Assembly (NCBI RefSeq): GCF_002999335.1
Contig: NW_020312068.1
Location: forward strand, 1-64,000
Reading direction: 5' to 3'
Source of the DNA: Cyclospora cayetanensis
Taxonomy: Eukaryota > Apicomplexa > Conoidasida > Eucoccidiorida > Eimeriidae
DNA length: 64,000 nt
Part shown: one piece after another, positions 12,001 to 23,400 of the stretch
Layout of the letters: the number at the start of each line of letters is the position of its first letter
Position numbering within the stretch: position 1 is the stretch's first letter
Translations under genes and position numbers: made by a program
Notes under the pieces: model-generated
Database searches by the model: none
What the model was told of the DNA's origin: nothing
Seen by the model: the letters and a program-made list of their open reading frames with translations, nothing else

Positions 12001-12247
12001 AGCGTTGCGCACGCCTGTTTGGATGGCACATCCAAGAGGGATGCCATCGCGGCGATACGGCTGGGCCCGCCATAGGCTTGCATGGGATGTTCCGCTTCAA
12101 GCGCCTACAGATCGACGCGCGCTGGGAGAAGCGTTCGCGGCTGGTGTGTTTGGCGGTGCTCGTCGAAGGCGTCAACAAAAGGAGCAGCAGCGGCAGCAGC
12201 AGCCGCAAGAGCCGCAGAGGGCCCCTTCGGAGGGATCCATGCCTCAT
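9099..12247 (-). CDS. Obg/CgtA-type GTPase, probably organellar (apicoplast or mitochondrion)
   Basis: Five exons give an 811-residue protein with every join in frame: 12247-11489, 11322-11042, 10861-10195, 10021-9814, 9619-9099. Residues 1-30 are a hydrophobic Leu-rich signal-like stretch followed by a basic, Ser/Arg-rich segment, as in bipartite apicoplast leaders. The Obg fold spans about 185-345 (VEGGSGGDG, GGSGGRGG, NGPDLVLG, ARGGVGGRGN). The G domain follows: P-loop GLTQSGKST 378-386, switch I-like TTEPTVCVIP, DTPG 514-517, TKVD 599-602, SAL 638-640. The SAL motif forms only across the exon 4-5 join, which confirms that splice. About 128 residues lie between the P-loop and DTPG, against roughly 45 in the family, because of a low-complexity insert. 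Exon 2 carries a Gln/Glu tract and exon 5 Gln tracts. Obg proteins act in large ribosomal subunit assembly. Confidence 0.9.
9356..9545. repeat. CAG-type runs coding for glutamine in the Obg C-terminal region
   Basis: Clusters of CTG/TTG triplets on + near 9358-9380, 9475-9495 and 9528-9545 read as Gln runs of up to six in the last exon of the minus-strand Obg gene. CAG-coded homopolymers inside conserved proteins are a known feature of Eimeria genomes. Confidence 0.8.
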
Positions 12248-12862
12248 TTCCCATCCTAATTCGCAAAGACAACGCCCAAATTTTTAGACGCATCGGTCAT
12301 AGTCAGAGGAGCGGTCTCGTTGCTCGCGAAGGCTCGCAACGGCTTCTGTTGCTGCCTGTCCGACTGACTGTCCCTTGTGTCTTTCTCCGGCGACAACTAT
12401 CCTTAAGGGTTCCACAAACACAAATACTTATAGTCAGATATCCTGCAGGCACCGTTTCTGCAGGGGGTCTCCGCTACACGACCTTCTGCTGTCTCCAGGG
12501 GGGCCCCTCTAGGGGGCCCCTCAGACGGAGATTCGGTGGACCGCCGGACATGCTTGCTCTATTTAGCCTTGTTCCTGCACCCTGGCTCCTCTTCCAAACA
12601 TGAATTTCGACGATAATTTTTTGGGGCTTGATTGCAGAAGGACGAAATGTCAACAGGCACGGCTGTGCCTTTTAATGCCCATACCAGAACAGCACTGTCT
12701 AGCTGACCCTTCACCCTGGTACTTATGAGACTACGGCTTTCCCTCTGTGGTGATTCATTCTGCTTTTCGGGCACGCTGCCTGGCAAATTCGAAGTCGCTG
12801 TTCATTCCCTTTTGCCAGGCTGGCCTTCAACGGTGCCGCAACTGTCTTTCTTGTGAGGCCAA

Positions 12863-13502
12863 ATGGACCTCTTTTTCCGGAAAAATCGACAAACTCCCTC
12901 CGAATCACCTCAGCAGGTGCAGGAGCAGTCCAGCAAAGACACCCCTAAGCCTCCCAATGCGCCGAGCGGCCCGGCCCAAGCGGTATTGGCAGCCCGTGCG
13001 AGTCCTTACTTTGGGGAGGATGTTGATGATAAGATCGAGGGTACTGGCTGTTCAAAAGAATATGGAATTCTGCAGGATTGTCTAGATGATACAGACAAGT
13101 ATGTTCCGTTTAGGCAGTGTGTTTTCCAGCATAAAGGGCGTATTAGAGGCGTGAGCACTCGGTGTGGCCGCCAATCAGCAAAAGCCCTTTCTATGCCGCT
13201 ATTCGCATGCTTTCATGCCGTAAATGGAGGGAGGTACAGCCGCCGCCAGTTACGCCTGTCCTTTGATCGAGGTGGCACTTCTACAGACTTGCGAAATATC
13301 CCAATTGTAGGGAAGGGAAAACGACACGTACCCACGGAGGAGCCAGCAACAAATTAAGGCACAGCCAAAGTGAGAGAAAACTCGAAGCCGTTTAAAGCCC
13401 ATGAATGCGGTATTTTGTTTGTTCAGGGATTGGCGGAAATGTCAGAAGCAACTGCGCTCATTCCAGCAGTGCTGCCATCACAACTCTGTAGCCGGCGCTT
13501 AG
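12863..13502 (+). CDS. Twin CX9C (CHCH) protein, COA4-like cytochrome oxidase assembly factor
   Basis: Exon 1 is 12863-13098 (ATG start) and exon 2 is 13427-13502. The donor is GACAA|GTATGT and the acceptor TTGTTTGTTCAG. The spliced protein has 103 residues. The first CX9C is C63/C73 (CSKEYGILQDC). The second, C84/C94 (CQKQLRSFQQC), exists only after splicing, which joins TDK to DWRKCQ. The spacing C-X9-C-X10-C-X9-C and the preceding acidic DVDDKI-E-x-G segment resemble COA4/CHCHD8, a small protein of the mitochondrial intermembrane space that is oxidised by the Mia40 pathway and needed for cytochrome c oxidase assembly. Other small twin CX9C families are possible, but the G-C-x9-C-x-x-W-R-x-C layout favours COA4. 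Without the splice the frame continues into unrelated sequence to 13357. The gene is divergent from Obg, with about 600 bp between their starts. Confidence 0.75.
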
Positions 13503-13751
13503 TAGCCTCAATTCATTGTTTTGTCTCTCAGACGGCCCCGTTTGCAAACTAGATAACGCATGCTGCTCCCCCTGCAGAAAATTTGATGCAGCTGTAGGAC
13601 TCCTTATCTTTGGAACGGCTATCTTAAACTTTTTGAACTGTTACACAAATAAGACTTGGCCGAAGTGTTAAGCTCCTTCCGTTAGGGTATGGCACGGCCC
13701 TCTTGACGGTGCTCTTAATGTTTTTGCCCTGCTGCCATATAGCTGTAGGCA

Positions 13752-14871
13752 CTAGTCACTGACTATCTCGATCACCTTTGGCCTACTCTCGGGAGCGTCC
13801 TTCGGGCAGTGCTGTTGCGGAGATGGCCGTTGACTTACTTGAGGCTGCTGCCGTTGCTTCCGGGGGCCCTTGAAGAGGGCAAGCAATTGTTGGTGATGCT
13901 GCTGCGCCATTTTTTGGCGTTTTTGCTGCTTAAGCCGCTGGTGGATTGGAGGGGAAGGACAACGACGGCGCTGGCGCGGGTGGTTGTCTTGGTGGTGCTG
14001 GTGTCGAGTAGCACTCAGATGCAGCTGTTTAGAGTCCGGCTGTTGGGTGGGAGTGGTGGAGGTGCTGATGTTGCTCTTCCCCGCTACCTCTACTGAAGGC
14101 TTCCTGCTGCTGGGAGAGCTCCGCTGTCGTGCCTCCTCTCGTGCAGCAGCCATATCGATCGGGCCCAATGTTTTTGCTACGGGTGCAGCCACTCCTAATG
14201 CCTCTGCCTTATTGACATGCGCGCCATCCGCCTTTTGGCACTCGAGCACCGCAGGCCTTCGTGGTGCCTCATCTGTCTCTGACTGTGCTGGTATTGGTGC
14301 TACTGCCGCGTGTGAGGGCTGCCCCTCGTTTTCATACTGCGAAATGACAGCGAGAAGATCGTCAAGTTCCTCGTCCTCGTTGCGCCAACCCCCCTCCCCT
14401 GCGGCGTCTGTATCACTTGTTGCCGCACTTTCAGCATATTTCTGCAGTGGCTGTCGCTGCTGCAAGAAGAACTCTTCTAGCCTTCGCAGCCCACTGCTCC
14501 GTGCCTTAGCCTGTCGAAGACCGGCGCACCGCACGCCTAATAATCTCACCCATGCTCCTGATCTTCTCGTCTGTCCGGTGTTGCTGCTGGTTCCGTTTGC
14601 TTGCTGTTTGAGTTGCTGCCCCCGGAGGAAGGACTGTAGCAAGCCCTGTGCTGCAGTCGCGATTGCTGTGCTATCGTCAGTGTGTTGCAGTAGCCTGTGG
14701 GAAATTGTTCGAAGCGAGAAGTCCGCGAGTTTTATTTTAAGGGTTATATGGTCGCTTTCCTGTCCCTGCTCTCTCAGCTGTTCGGCAACCGCTACTGCCA
14801 GCTGGTGCACCACTCGCCGCATGGCTGGAGGCTCGTTTGTTGCAGCAAACGTCTCCTCCGAGCTAATGCTC

Positions 14872-14903
<32 letters not shown>

Positions 14904-17179
14904 GAGCTCGGGCGGCATCCCGTCCACCCCCAAAGCAAGACGTAGGAGATGGACCGCTGTAATGCGGGGCAGTAGATGCAGCAGAAGAGGGGCCTGCTGC
15001 AGCAGCTCTCCGCACGTGTGAATCTCCAGGGCATTGAGCATCTTTTCTCTGTGTTTCCCAACACCGGGCAGTTTCCGTATGCTTAAAGGCTCCAGGAATG
15101 CTGCTGTTGCCGCTGCTTCTGGTGGTAGTGATGGTGCTGCTGCTGTAGCGAGTGGCACGATCTTCTGCCCATTAGGCTTGTTCATATCTGATGCGACCTT
15201 AGCTACCAAGCGACTCGAGGCGGCACCAGCGCTGCAGCTGAGTCCTGTGGCAGCAGAAACAGCGGCTCGAATCTCCGTCACAAGCGCCGTTACCGGATCT
15301 GCCGCGGTTGATGAGTCTTGGGTCCCTTCTTCCGTTTGCGAGATGCACACTGGAGAGTGTGCCCCTGATTCGGTGTTGTCTTGGACTCTTGCGCTGAGGC
15401 AGACAAAGGAACGCTCACTGAAGCTTCCACGCGTTAGCCGCTACAGTGCGACAAGAAAGCTGCAAGGGCGGCAGATTCTATCGTGATGCTACCGATGCTC
15501 AGAGAATAAGAGGCCGCGAGATTGCACAGAGACCACGAAATTCGCATTGGCATAGGAGGTGGGGACGGGTGTCACGCACAGCCACAGAAAAGCACTTGCA
15601 CGGTGTGCCAGGTAAAGAGAGGTATACCGAGAAGGTGAATAAGCTGAACAAAGGAAATTACAGAAGCAGAGACCAGGCGGGATACATACGCGACACGCTT
15701 AGGGAGGGAAAAGGACGGAGATGGACAGAAACCGGAAAAACGGCAGCAACAGCCACTGTAGACGAGAAGACTTCGTGCAGCAAAGGAGAACAGCTACACT
15801 CGCAGCTCACTAAGAGATATGCATAGACGGGGAGAGGCAAACACTGTCACACAAACAGACACGGCATCGGGAGACATCTTCGCCTGGCCCACTCGGTGTG
15901 ACGGTCTCGGTGGGTATACAGCCTTTACCTTAAGTAGTCCGTTACATCCAGAGAGGCTTCATCAAGCGAATGGGAGGAGAAAGTTGGGTCGTACTTCTCT
16001 AAGACGCGCCTTACAACCTCCCCCGCTGCCCGATACTTGCTAAAGCTTGGGGGCACTATAACTAGAGACGGGCAGAGCTGCTTGGCAATGAAGCCTGGCA
16101 TTGCAGACCTCACACCGAAACGCCTAGCTGCGTAATTTGCCGTGGCCAGCATAGACATTGAGCCAACAGCCATTGGCACAGAAGCCAGCGAAGGGTTATC
16201 TCTCATCTCCACTGCACAGAAGAACATGTCCATATCCAGGTGTACATACATTCGACCAGCCTCCCGCTGCTGCTGCAGATGCAGCAGCTGCAGCACGCGG
16301 CGAGCGGCCGCAGACGCGGTGGGGCAGCCACCAGAAGATGCAAATAGCTGCACGCGGCGTTTTAATACGACCAACTGTTGCTCCATTTGCTTGCTTTTTC
16401 TGAGTTAGTAAACACAGCAACGACAGGGTAGACGGAGCAGAAACTCTCTGGTAAGGCAGCGAAGATATGATGGCTAGTATGTAGGGTCTAATGAAGCGGT
16501 TGCAGCCAACATATGCAGCTTCCACCCTCTGGAGGAGGTAGAACACACAGTGCCTAGAGGCCACGGGATTGCAGTCTGTTGCTGCACAATTGCGAGACAG
16601 CAGCACGGAAATTCAGATCGGATCAGAAGCTGATGCAAAAAAGAACAGCTCGAGGAAGAACAAAATCCGAGGCATCCCACCGAGCGAACGCATTTCTGTG
16701 AACCAATATGTGTAAAAATACTCTGTTCCATACCTCATTTCATTCGCAAAAAAAGGCGAATTCTTGGAAAGCTCGAAGATACGCGCTGCTATCTTTGCCT
16801 TCTCCTCCTCTGTCATGTCCATCCCCGCCTTATAATTTCCAAATATAAACGTCTGACGGCAGGCAATCTCAATACTGGATGCTGTAGAACACTCCACACC
16901 CTGTGGTGGCGCTCCCAGAGGTGCTTCTCGCTCATCAACGAGGCAGTCGACCCGCATCCCTGTAGCTTCATCCTGCGGAGATACATCCACATCTCTTCCA
17001 GCTCCCCCAGACTGCTGATTAATGCGTTTCACTGATTCCACATGGGGACTCTCTAAGGAATACCTGTGGATGCCTCCACGGTTTCCCTGGCGAGACGAAT
17101 CTTCTGTGAGCGCAGTTGCTCCATTCTGCTTAGGGTCTGCAGAGCATGCCCTCGGGGAGGCATACACCCCAGTCTCCAT
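13752..17179 (-). CDS. POLK: DNA polymerase kappa (Y-family translesion polymerase)
   Basis: Three exons, 17179-16734, 16399-15929 and 15393-13752, give 852 residues with both joins in phase. Exon 1 carries the N-clasp unique to Pol kappa (KAGM, EEEKAKI, SKNSPFFANEMR at 117-149), which continues into exon 2 (KSKQMEQQ). The catalytic palm has DMD at 204-206 and SLDEASLD with D295/E296. The sequence VEMRDNP, VGSMSML and ARRFGVRSAMPGFIAK is near-universal in Pol kappa. Exon 3 holds the thumb (SAGAASSRLVAKVASDMNKPNG, then the helix-hairpin-helix RKLPGVGKHREKML) and the little finger, interrupted by a Gln tract. The last 250 residues are low complexity, with a PIP-like QQLLALFK and a terminal VIEIVSD. 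I see no Rad18-type zinc finger. The position of the steric gate (Tyr112 in human) is Phe209. Intron 1 has a TACTAAC branch-point-like site just before its acceptor. Confidence 0.93.
14871..14903. repeat. (CAG)n tract coding for polyglutamine in Pol kappa
   Basis: Eleven triplets, ten CTG and one TTG on +, read as 11 consecutive Gln on the coding strand at the start of the little-finger domain of Pol kappa. Confidence 0.95.
16402..16410 (-). promoter_or_regulatory. Branch-point-like TACTAAC next to the Pol kappa intron 1 acceptor
   Basis: The minus strand reads TACTAACTCAG| immediately before exon 2. The motif equals the yeast consensus branch point, although a distance of only a few bases to the AG is unusually short, so it may be chance. 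Confidence 0.35.
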
Positions 17180-17335
17180 TCCCCCAATGTTTGCAGCGCT
17201 TGTAGCCTCCTTTTTTCATAGACGGGCTGCATGTACTTTCATGCATGGATTCCTGCTCCAGCTGAGCTTCATCCAAAAATGGACAGCCAACCATAGTGAT
17301 GCACATTGGAGAACCTTGGGAGTAGAAGCACATGC

Positions 17336-18118
17336 CTACGGGCCTATGGCCTTCAAGGCAATGCCCTCCTCCATGCCGGTATGTCTGCTGTACTCCCCGT
17401 AGTTATGCGCGCAGGTACTACATGCAACGGAAATTAGTTGGGGGATACACGCATCAGATGAGTTAAAGCGTGCCTCACTCTGTGGCTCATACAAAATTGA
17501 TGCCCTTAATGGAGCTAACATGATGCCATGCACAAAGCGGATATGCGCTTTGGGGATCAGGCTCGAGGGTCCGCTGCCGACTGCATGCGCTGACGCGTTC
17601 AAAGCACCAGTTTGTACCCCGCATTCTCTGCCATCAACCTTTTCCTCCACTACCATGCTTCTTTACATTTGTTGCGTATGAGCTTCTATCGCTCATCAGT
17701 CACTTGAGCTCGACAATGGGCATTTTCCGTTTACTCAACATGGAACCCCAATGGAGTTCAGAGGCGCAAAAGTAATCACCTCAAGTGAGTTGCTCACACA
17801 TTCCTGCTCTTTAAATCTCTCGCTTGAGCGCCTACGGATGTTCAGATGTTGGTCTGCAAGGAGGGGCTCCACTGCGGTTTCGGTTTGCCGCGGAGCCATC
17901 AAAGGTGCAGCACCAGTCGGCGCTCCAAACATTAAGGACACGTATTGAGATGCTGCTGCGCCAAGTACCTTTGTACAACCCATGAAAATGGGAATTATGT
18001 CTCGCACTTGTGCGAACAGGCTTACCCCTTCTCCTAAGTTCTTATTGACTGCCTGCAACCACCGCACGAAAAAAGTCTCTGCGCAAACTGGAATAAGGGC
18101 ATCAGCTGCGGCTGGCAT
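17336..18118 (-). CDS. Possible exons of an unrecognised protein
   Basis: Two open minus frames, 18118-17735 (ATG start) and 17656-17336. The first (127 codons) reads as ordinary protein with a weakly hydrophobic middle and a basic RRRSSERFKEQE segment. It meets a plausible donor (CTTGAG|GTGATT) near 17778. The second contains LIPKAHIRFVHGIMLAPLRASILYEPQ. No family is recognised and no splice joining them could be proved. They may be the 3' end of a gene upstream of Pol kappa on the same strand, or chance frames. Confidence 0.25.
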
Positions 18119-18119
18119 C

Positions 18120-19540
18120 TGTCGTTCTAAGACTCATCCGAATTGCGCCCACCAGTATACAAGCAGCTTAAACGCGTACACTCCGTTTAAGCTTATACTG
18201 CACGTGTTACACCTGCCGTTTCAGCAAGTGGCGTGACCCAGTGCATCAACGGTAGCCGAATCGTAGCGGCCTAAGCTACACTTGTTACAACACTGGATAT
18301 AACTAGCTAGGACTTAGTAAGCACCTGACTAATTAGCTTGTTCGTAAGTAAAGCCTACTTTGTGAAGAGTAATGTCATCTTGACACCAGAATACGCAGTG
18401 TGAAGTGCGCATGCGCTGTATGATATGTGCAAACTAGCTGTGATCACTCAGGGTCTTACAGAATGCAGCTAAACACACTGTAGCTGACCTCCTCTCCTGT
18501 TGAGAACTCTGAGAGCGACGAACAGGGAAAAAGGAATACCTCTGGGAGCACGCTCAAGACCTTTCTACTAAGCTGTTATTCATTCTAAAGTACAATGCCT
18601 CCCAGAGGAGACCTTTGATGGACTTTGCAGAATTGCGGGGGGCCAGAGCGTGTCACATTGGTATCATTCTGTAGCTGCAGCTTAGACTTGCTTATCAGGT
18701 TGTTAGTACCTGGGGCTACCAACTTCACCGTATTTGTTTGACTTTCCAACTTTACCGAAGAATGTTGGTGTCCAGGAACAAGTCCTAGAGGGCAGAACTA
18801 GAGGACTAGTAGCGGACCAATAGGTGCACGGACTGTTCCAGCTAAGTTTGGTCCACGTAAGCCATATTAAAGCGCGATTATCCTTCACTTTGCTGACGCT
18901 CCTAGACTCGCATTTGGTATCCACAAAAGTGGCGATGGAGTGTCGTTACGGGGTCGCCTTGTCCATCCCTCCAGGTCAGTCTGGGGCAAGGAGTACCGTG
19001 ACTATTGCCACCCACATTATTTAGGGGCTGCAGCCAACATCTCTAAAGGTAGATAGCCTAAAAAGAACTCTTTGCAGACCGCTGCCTAGTAGACAACCGG
19101 TCCAAGGGTGTTGAGAAAACCGCAGCTTAGTGTCACAGCAGAGCTACACCACCTGATTCGTCCGTTATGTGATTACTGACCAGATGTAGAAAACAGCAGG
19201 GAGGGTGGCAGCTGCTAGCAAGAGGACTGAACGGAACGTACTTTAACAGTGGCATATGTTAGAGCTGCAAGCCCTCGTTGCGCTTACATGCCCTACCTAC
19301 ACTACACTAAGCTTATCTGGGCACGTACAAGATACATACTCAAACAGAGTAAAGGCAGACTGTAGAAAGCACCGAAGGAGGAACTCTCCTGGTAAAAGAG
19401 AGCCGAAATTGCAGAGCACGACCTGCAGCGACCAGGTAATTCTGCGTTGAGGAGGCACATGGGGCCGTCCGATTTAGTGCATCCCACATGCGCTACTGTT
19501 CCTTCAGGAGTTAAAGGCCCAATAGAGCTTTCATCCCTAG
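18120..19540. other. No recognisable gene
   Basis: Short frames only, none longer than about 75 codons, no motif or splice structure seen. Confidence 0.5.
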
Positions 19541-19544
19541 GGCA

Positions 19545-20403
19545 TCACTGTTGAGGAGAATCACTGTCCGATGCAGAGCCCTCTGAGCTTTCTTCAGATT
19601 CGTCGCTCAGCAAGCAGTCCTCTTCTTCCGAAGACAAGCAGTCATCCTCCTCTGCCATACCGTATCTTTCAAGTATTTGTTGTCTCTGCTCGTCTCGCAT
19701 TTGATCTAAATGAGTGGCGATGATGCTTGTTGCTTGATGGATCAGCTGGTGCAGCATATATCCCAGAAAGAATACTAACAACCAGACTTCAGGGCGGCTC
19801 AGCACCCCGTCAGCGAATTCCCTTATGTAACGGAGCCAGCCGTGTAACCCACCTACACTCTCCCCTTGTCCCTCGTAGCCGCCAGTACGCTGCGACCGCT
19901 TCGGTGCGGTGCTCGATGAGGCACTCGGCACGCCTGAAGAACATACAGACTTTCGGCTGGAAACCACGATTATGAACAGAACGCAGAAGCTTTCACCCTG
20001 AAAAAATGGCTGAGTGAACCATGTGCCCTGAACACCACACACCAAGCCTTGCTTGAGCACTTGGAGGCAAAATGCACTCAGCAACAACTGACCGTCGAAG
20101 CAAGCGCTCTTTCCTTCTCTGGGACTTGCCGTTAGCTCGTAAGCTTCGTCGATTACAACATCATACCCCATCTTCCGGCAGAATGTGAAGCTGTCTTCAA
20201 TCGCTGTGAGACGAGGCAGAAAATTTACACAAACGCGGCATGAGCGCCTCACACCGGCGCTCCCCCGTGACTGCCTTCCGAAAGCGTCTGCTGCTCTTTT
20301 TTGGCTCCGACCAGCGGAGGCAGATACGACTGCGGATGCTGGAGCGCCAGGATTAGCAGTATCAAAGAAATAACAACGCAGGACGGGTACTAGCAGAACA
20401 CTA
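19545..20403 (-). CDS. Membrane protein with possible SelT-like (Rdx family) fold; 5' end unresolved
   Basis: The frame is open for 289 codons but starts at a GTG that follows or forms a splice signal (CTA|GTGAGT), and there is no ATG before codon 81. The first exon is therefore probably upstream. A segment CVNFLPRL... to MGYDVVIDEAY aligns without gaps over 31 positions with the CxxU region of selenoprotein T as I remember it, and a later VWLLVFFLGYML segment resembles SelT's VFFLxxM helix. The redox residue position is Phe here, so if it is SelT-like it is probably redox-inactive. One or two hydrophobic segments (FCVLFIIVV; VWLLVFFLGYMLHQLI) suggest an ER membrane protein. The C-terminus is a long Glu/Ser/Asp-rich tail. 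An intron may hide in the middle. Family assignment is tentative. Confidence 0.4.
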
Positions 20404-20419
20404 CAAACACTCACTAGCA

Positions 20420-23400
20420 GAGAGGCGGGAGCATATGAGAGAGCGGCCGTCGCAGAAGGCTAAGTCGTTGGCACTCCCAGACGGAGAAGCCGAAACGTAG
20501 ACATCTTGGCAAGCCGTAAACCTGAGCAATACATCAAACGCCTTTCGCGTCCACGGCAAAATCCAAAGCCACGCCGAGATCTGTACGCCACAGCGTTACC
20601 ACGGGCAAAAGCCTTTAGCGCATACCCACACTGCTAAGGTGCAGAGGACACTACAGAATTCGCCCTATCTCCAATCCTTCACCATTCTTCACATAGATCC
20701 GGGCATAGAAGAGGTTTGCCTTTGTGCTCCAGCTCTCCAGTGCCGAATCTTGGTTCGCACAGGGAGCACAAAACCTTTTCAGATACTCTCTGTAAGAGCA
20801 GCATCCGCAACAAAAGGCAGCTAAGCAGCATTGGCAAGCGGACTTAAGAGACAAAGCCAGCAGTGGCAGATGAGCTTGGTGAATCGCCATCGTGCGTAGC
20901 ATAGAAGAAACCGGTGTCCGTGAGAAGACTCAAGAGCAACTATACATGTAGCAGGAGGAAGGAGAGTTGCTGCACTCGCGGGTGCTTCTTGCGCAGCACG
21001 CTATACCACCAAACAACAGCCTCACCCTGCAATCCTGAGCATCTTCCAGAGCATTCAGGCGCCGGTGCACAAGCGCTGCGTGCTGGGGATAGCAGCAAGC
21101 TGCAGCACACAGAGGAGACGAATGGATGGGCGGGATTGCAGCAGCAGGTTCCTTGGCAGACAGCCTGGCTGCAGCAACAGCAGCACCCCAACCCCTCCCA
21201 CATGACCAACATCAATAACACTAGACGTTTAGGCATGCATAAATGACTTACTATTGGCTGCATGATTCTTGCAACTGTCAAAAGCGTACTCCCGCTGGTC
21301 CTGCGGTGGGTGCCCGTCGAAGCTCAAGCGTCGGAGACAAACGACTGAATCAGAACACACCCGCCACAAACGGAATTTCACATCCCTCTGCAAGCGATCG
21401 GCCCAGAAAGCTTAGAGCACATAGCAACTATACACCCAAGAGCTAATGGAGACCACATCACCATGCAACCCTACGAATGAAGCGCCGCAGCTAGGCAGGA
21501 AAACTGCAAAACACGTTTGACCCGTCATTCAGACTTGCCATTGGCAGCGGCTGTGCCTGTCGAGGTGGCAAGGCCAAAGAAGAGCAACAGCAACGGCATG
21601 TTGAAGTTCCTGTAACTTGAAGTGCTTCTGTAGCTGCTGATGATGCTGCTTCTTGCTCGCCTCGCTGCTGCCGCTGCTGGAATGTTGCCCATTGTACACT
21701 TAGTGGCTAATCCTTCTCTCATGTGTCCTGTACCGCTGATGCGCTGATATACGCTACTGCTGGGGATGTTCTGCTAAGGCCCCCCTTGAGGGAAGTTGGC
21801 ACTTTAATGCAGAGCAATTGATGCCAGATAGGCTCCCGCCGGCTGACAGAGAAGGCAGCAGGTAATGCCACCATTGATGCTTTGAAACCAACAATTGTGT
21901 GGGCTCACAGCAGCTGGTGCTGAAGCGGTGTGTCCTTCACAGGGTTACCTTTCGCCCGAGGCTTTATATTAAGTTCATGAATTTAAGCTTCAAGGCCCCA
22001 ATACGGGTTTCAGCAAGCCGCAGCCTTATTACGGGAGACTATGCCTGCTGCAGTACGGGTAGCTGGGAACAATGCAGCACGGTTGGTAGCAGGAGTCACC
22101 GAGCAAAACAAGGCAGGGCCGGTTCTCCTTTAGAAATCACATCTCCCGTTAAAGTCGTATTCCTTTATCCCTTACCGTAAACCCGAGGAAAATGGAATGC
22201 GGAAGACGACAGTGGAGGATCGAGCTGCTACTTTAGGGACCTGCTCCGTTGGGGCCCTAAGGGGCCCCAACCCAGTACACATGCAGCTGCATCCCTGTTT
22301 CCACTTAGGCACTGTGTAGGCGCCTCTTTCGAATGTAGTAAAGCTGTGCATGTGTCCCAGGCTGTAGACATAAGAGGAATCTGATTGGAATCTACAAGGC
22401 TCGATGCCTGCACGAGAGTGTCTGGAGTTCTCGTGGGTCCACTGCACAACGTGAGATGTGAAAAATCTAACGGTTATTGCCTAGGGTATCTCATGAATAG
22501 CCTTTAGGGCGTTTAGGCTTTTTATCTTGCTCCATGGATTAGGGTGTACACGATGCGGCAGCAATATTTGCTGCACATCGGAAGGTTATTTTGCGCAACC
22601 GACTGGATTGCACTTGGCTTCAGCTAGTCGCCTCCCTTCCCCCTTCTGCCATGTGTCACTTCGGCATACGTCTGGGGTGATGTGCGCTGAGGGTAAACGG
22701 AAAGACACCCCTTGCAGGCAGGAGGCTGAGACGTGTCCATTACGTGGTGGTTGGTTTCCTAGCTGCAAGTCTCTATGTAGTCCAAGTGTTCTTCCGCAAA
22801 ATGACACTGCGGCGTAAAGTAGTAATGTACAGGCCACGAGATCCCCACCTTGCTAAGAGCCGCAGCAGGCCACCACCCTTGACAAGGCAGCGCTTCATCC
22901 TACTGCTATTCTACATTTTGGCAGTGGTAACGAACGCAACGCCGACAGGAGCACCATACTCACGAGATTTCGACATAAACCAGAGCATCACAGGAAAGCG
23001 CGGCTGCGCCGCACAATAGCGAATTGCTGGGCCGTCGCAACAGAGTGTCGGCGACCATACTGGTTATGACCTACATTTGTTCTACTTTGCAGTTTTACTG
23101 CAGGTGCCACCCACAAGGCCCGTGAAGACCCTACCGTTTTCGAAACGCTGAAAGCTCTCGGGGAGGTACATTGAAGACTGAGGCTTCGTCTGGACACTAA
23201 AGTGACGTGCATATAAATAATGCCAGTATTTCCATGCCTCACCCCACCGCAAAGAATTTCGTTTTCCGCATTGGATACCGCTTATCAATTCCGATAGACC
23301 AGCCAGACTAACAAGCAATACTATGATGGTCTCGAAAGTTCATGGCCTATAAGTAACGTCTGGTACCCACATCTAAGTCAATGGCATTGGTTGCCGTGAG

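Noticed and set aside
13984..15021. 345-codon plus-strand frame rich in Ser, Cys and Ala
   Set aside because: It is exactly antisense to Pol kappa exon 3; Cys and Ser runs are the complement of Gln/Ala codon runs.
16142..16408. Plus-strand frames opposite the Pol kappa palm
   Set aside because: The minus strand carries DMD and SLDEA catalytic motifs; the plus frames have no features.
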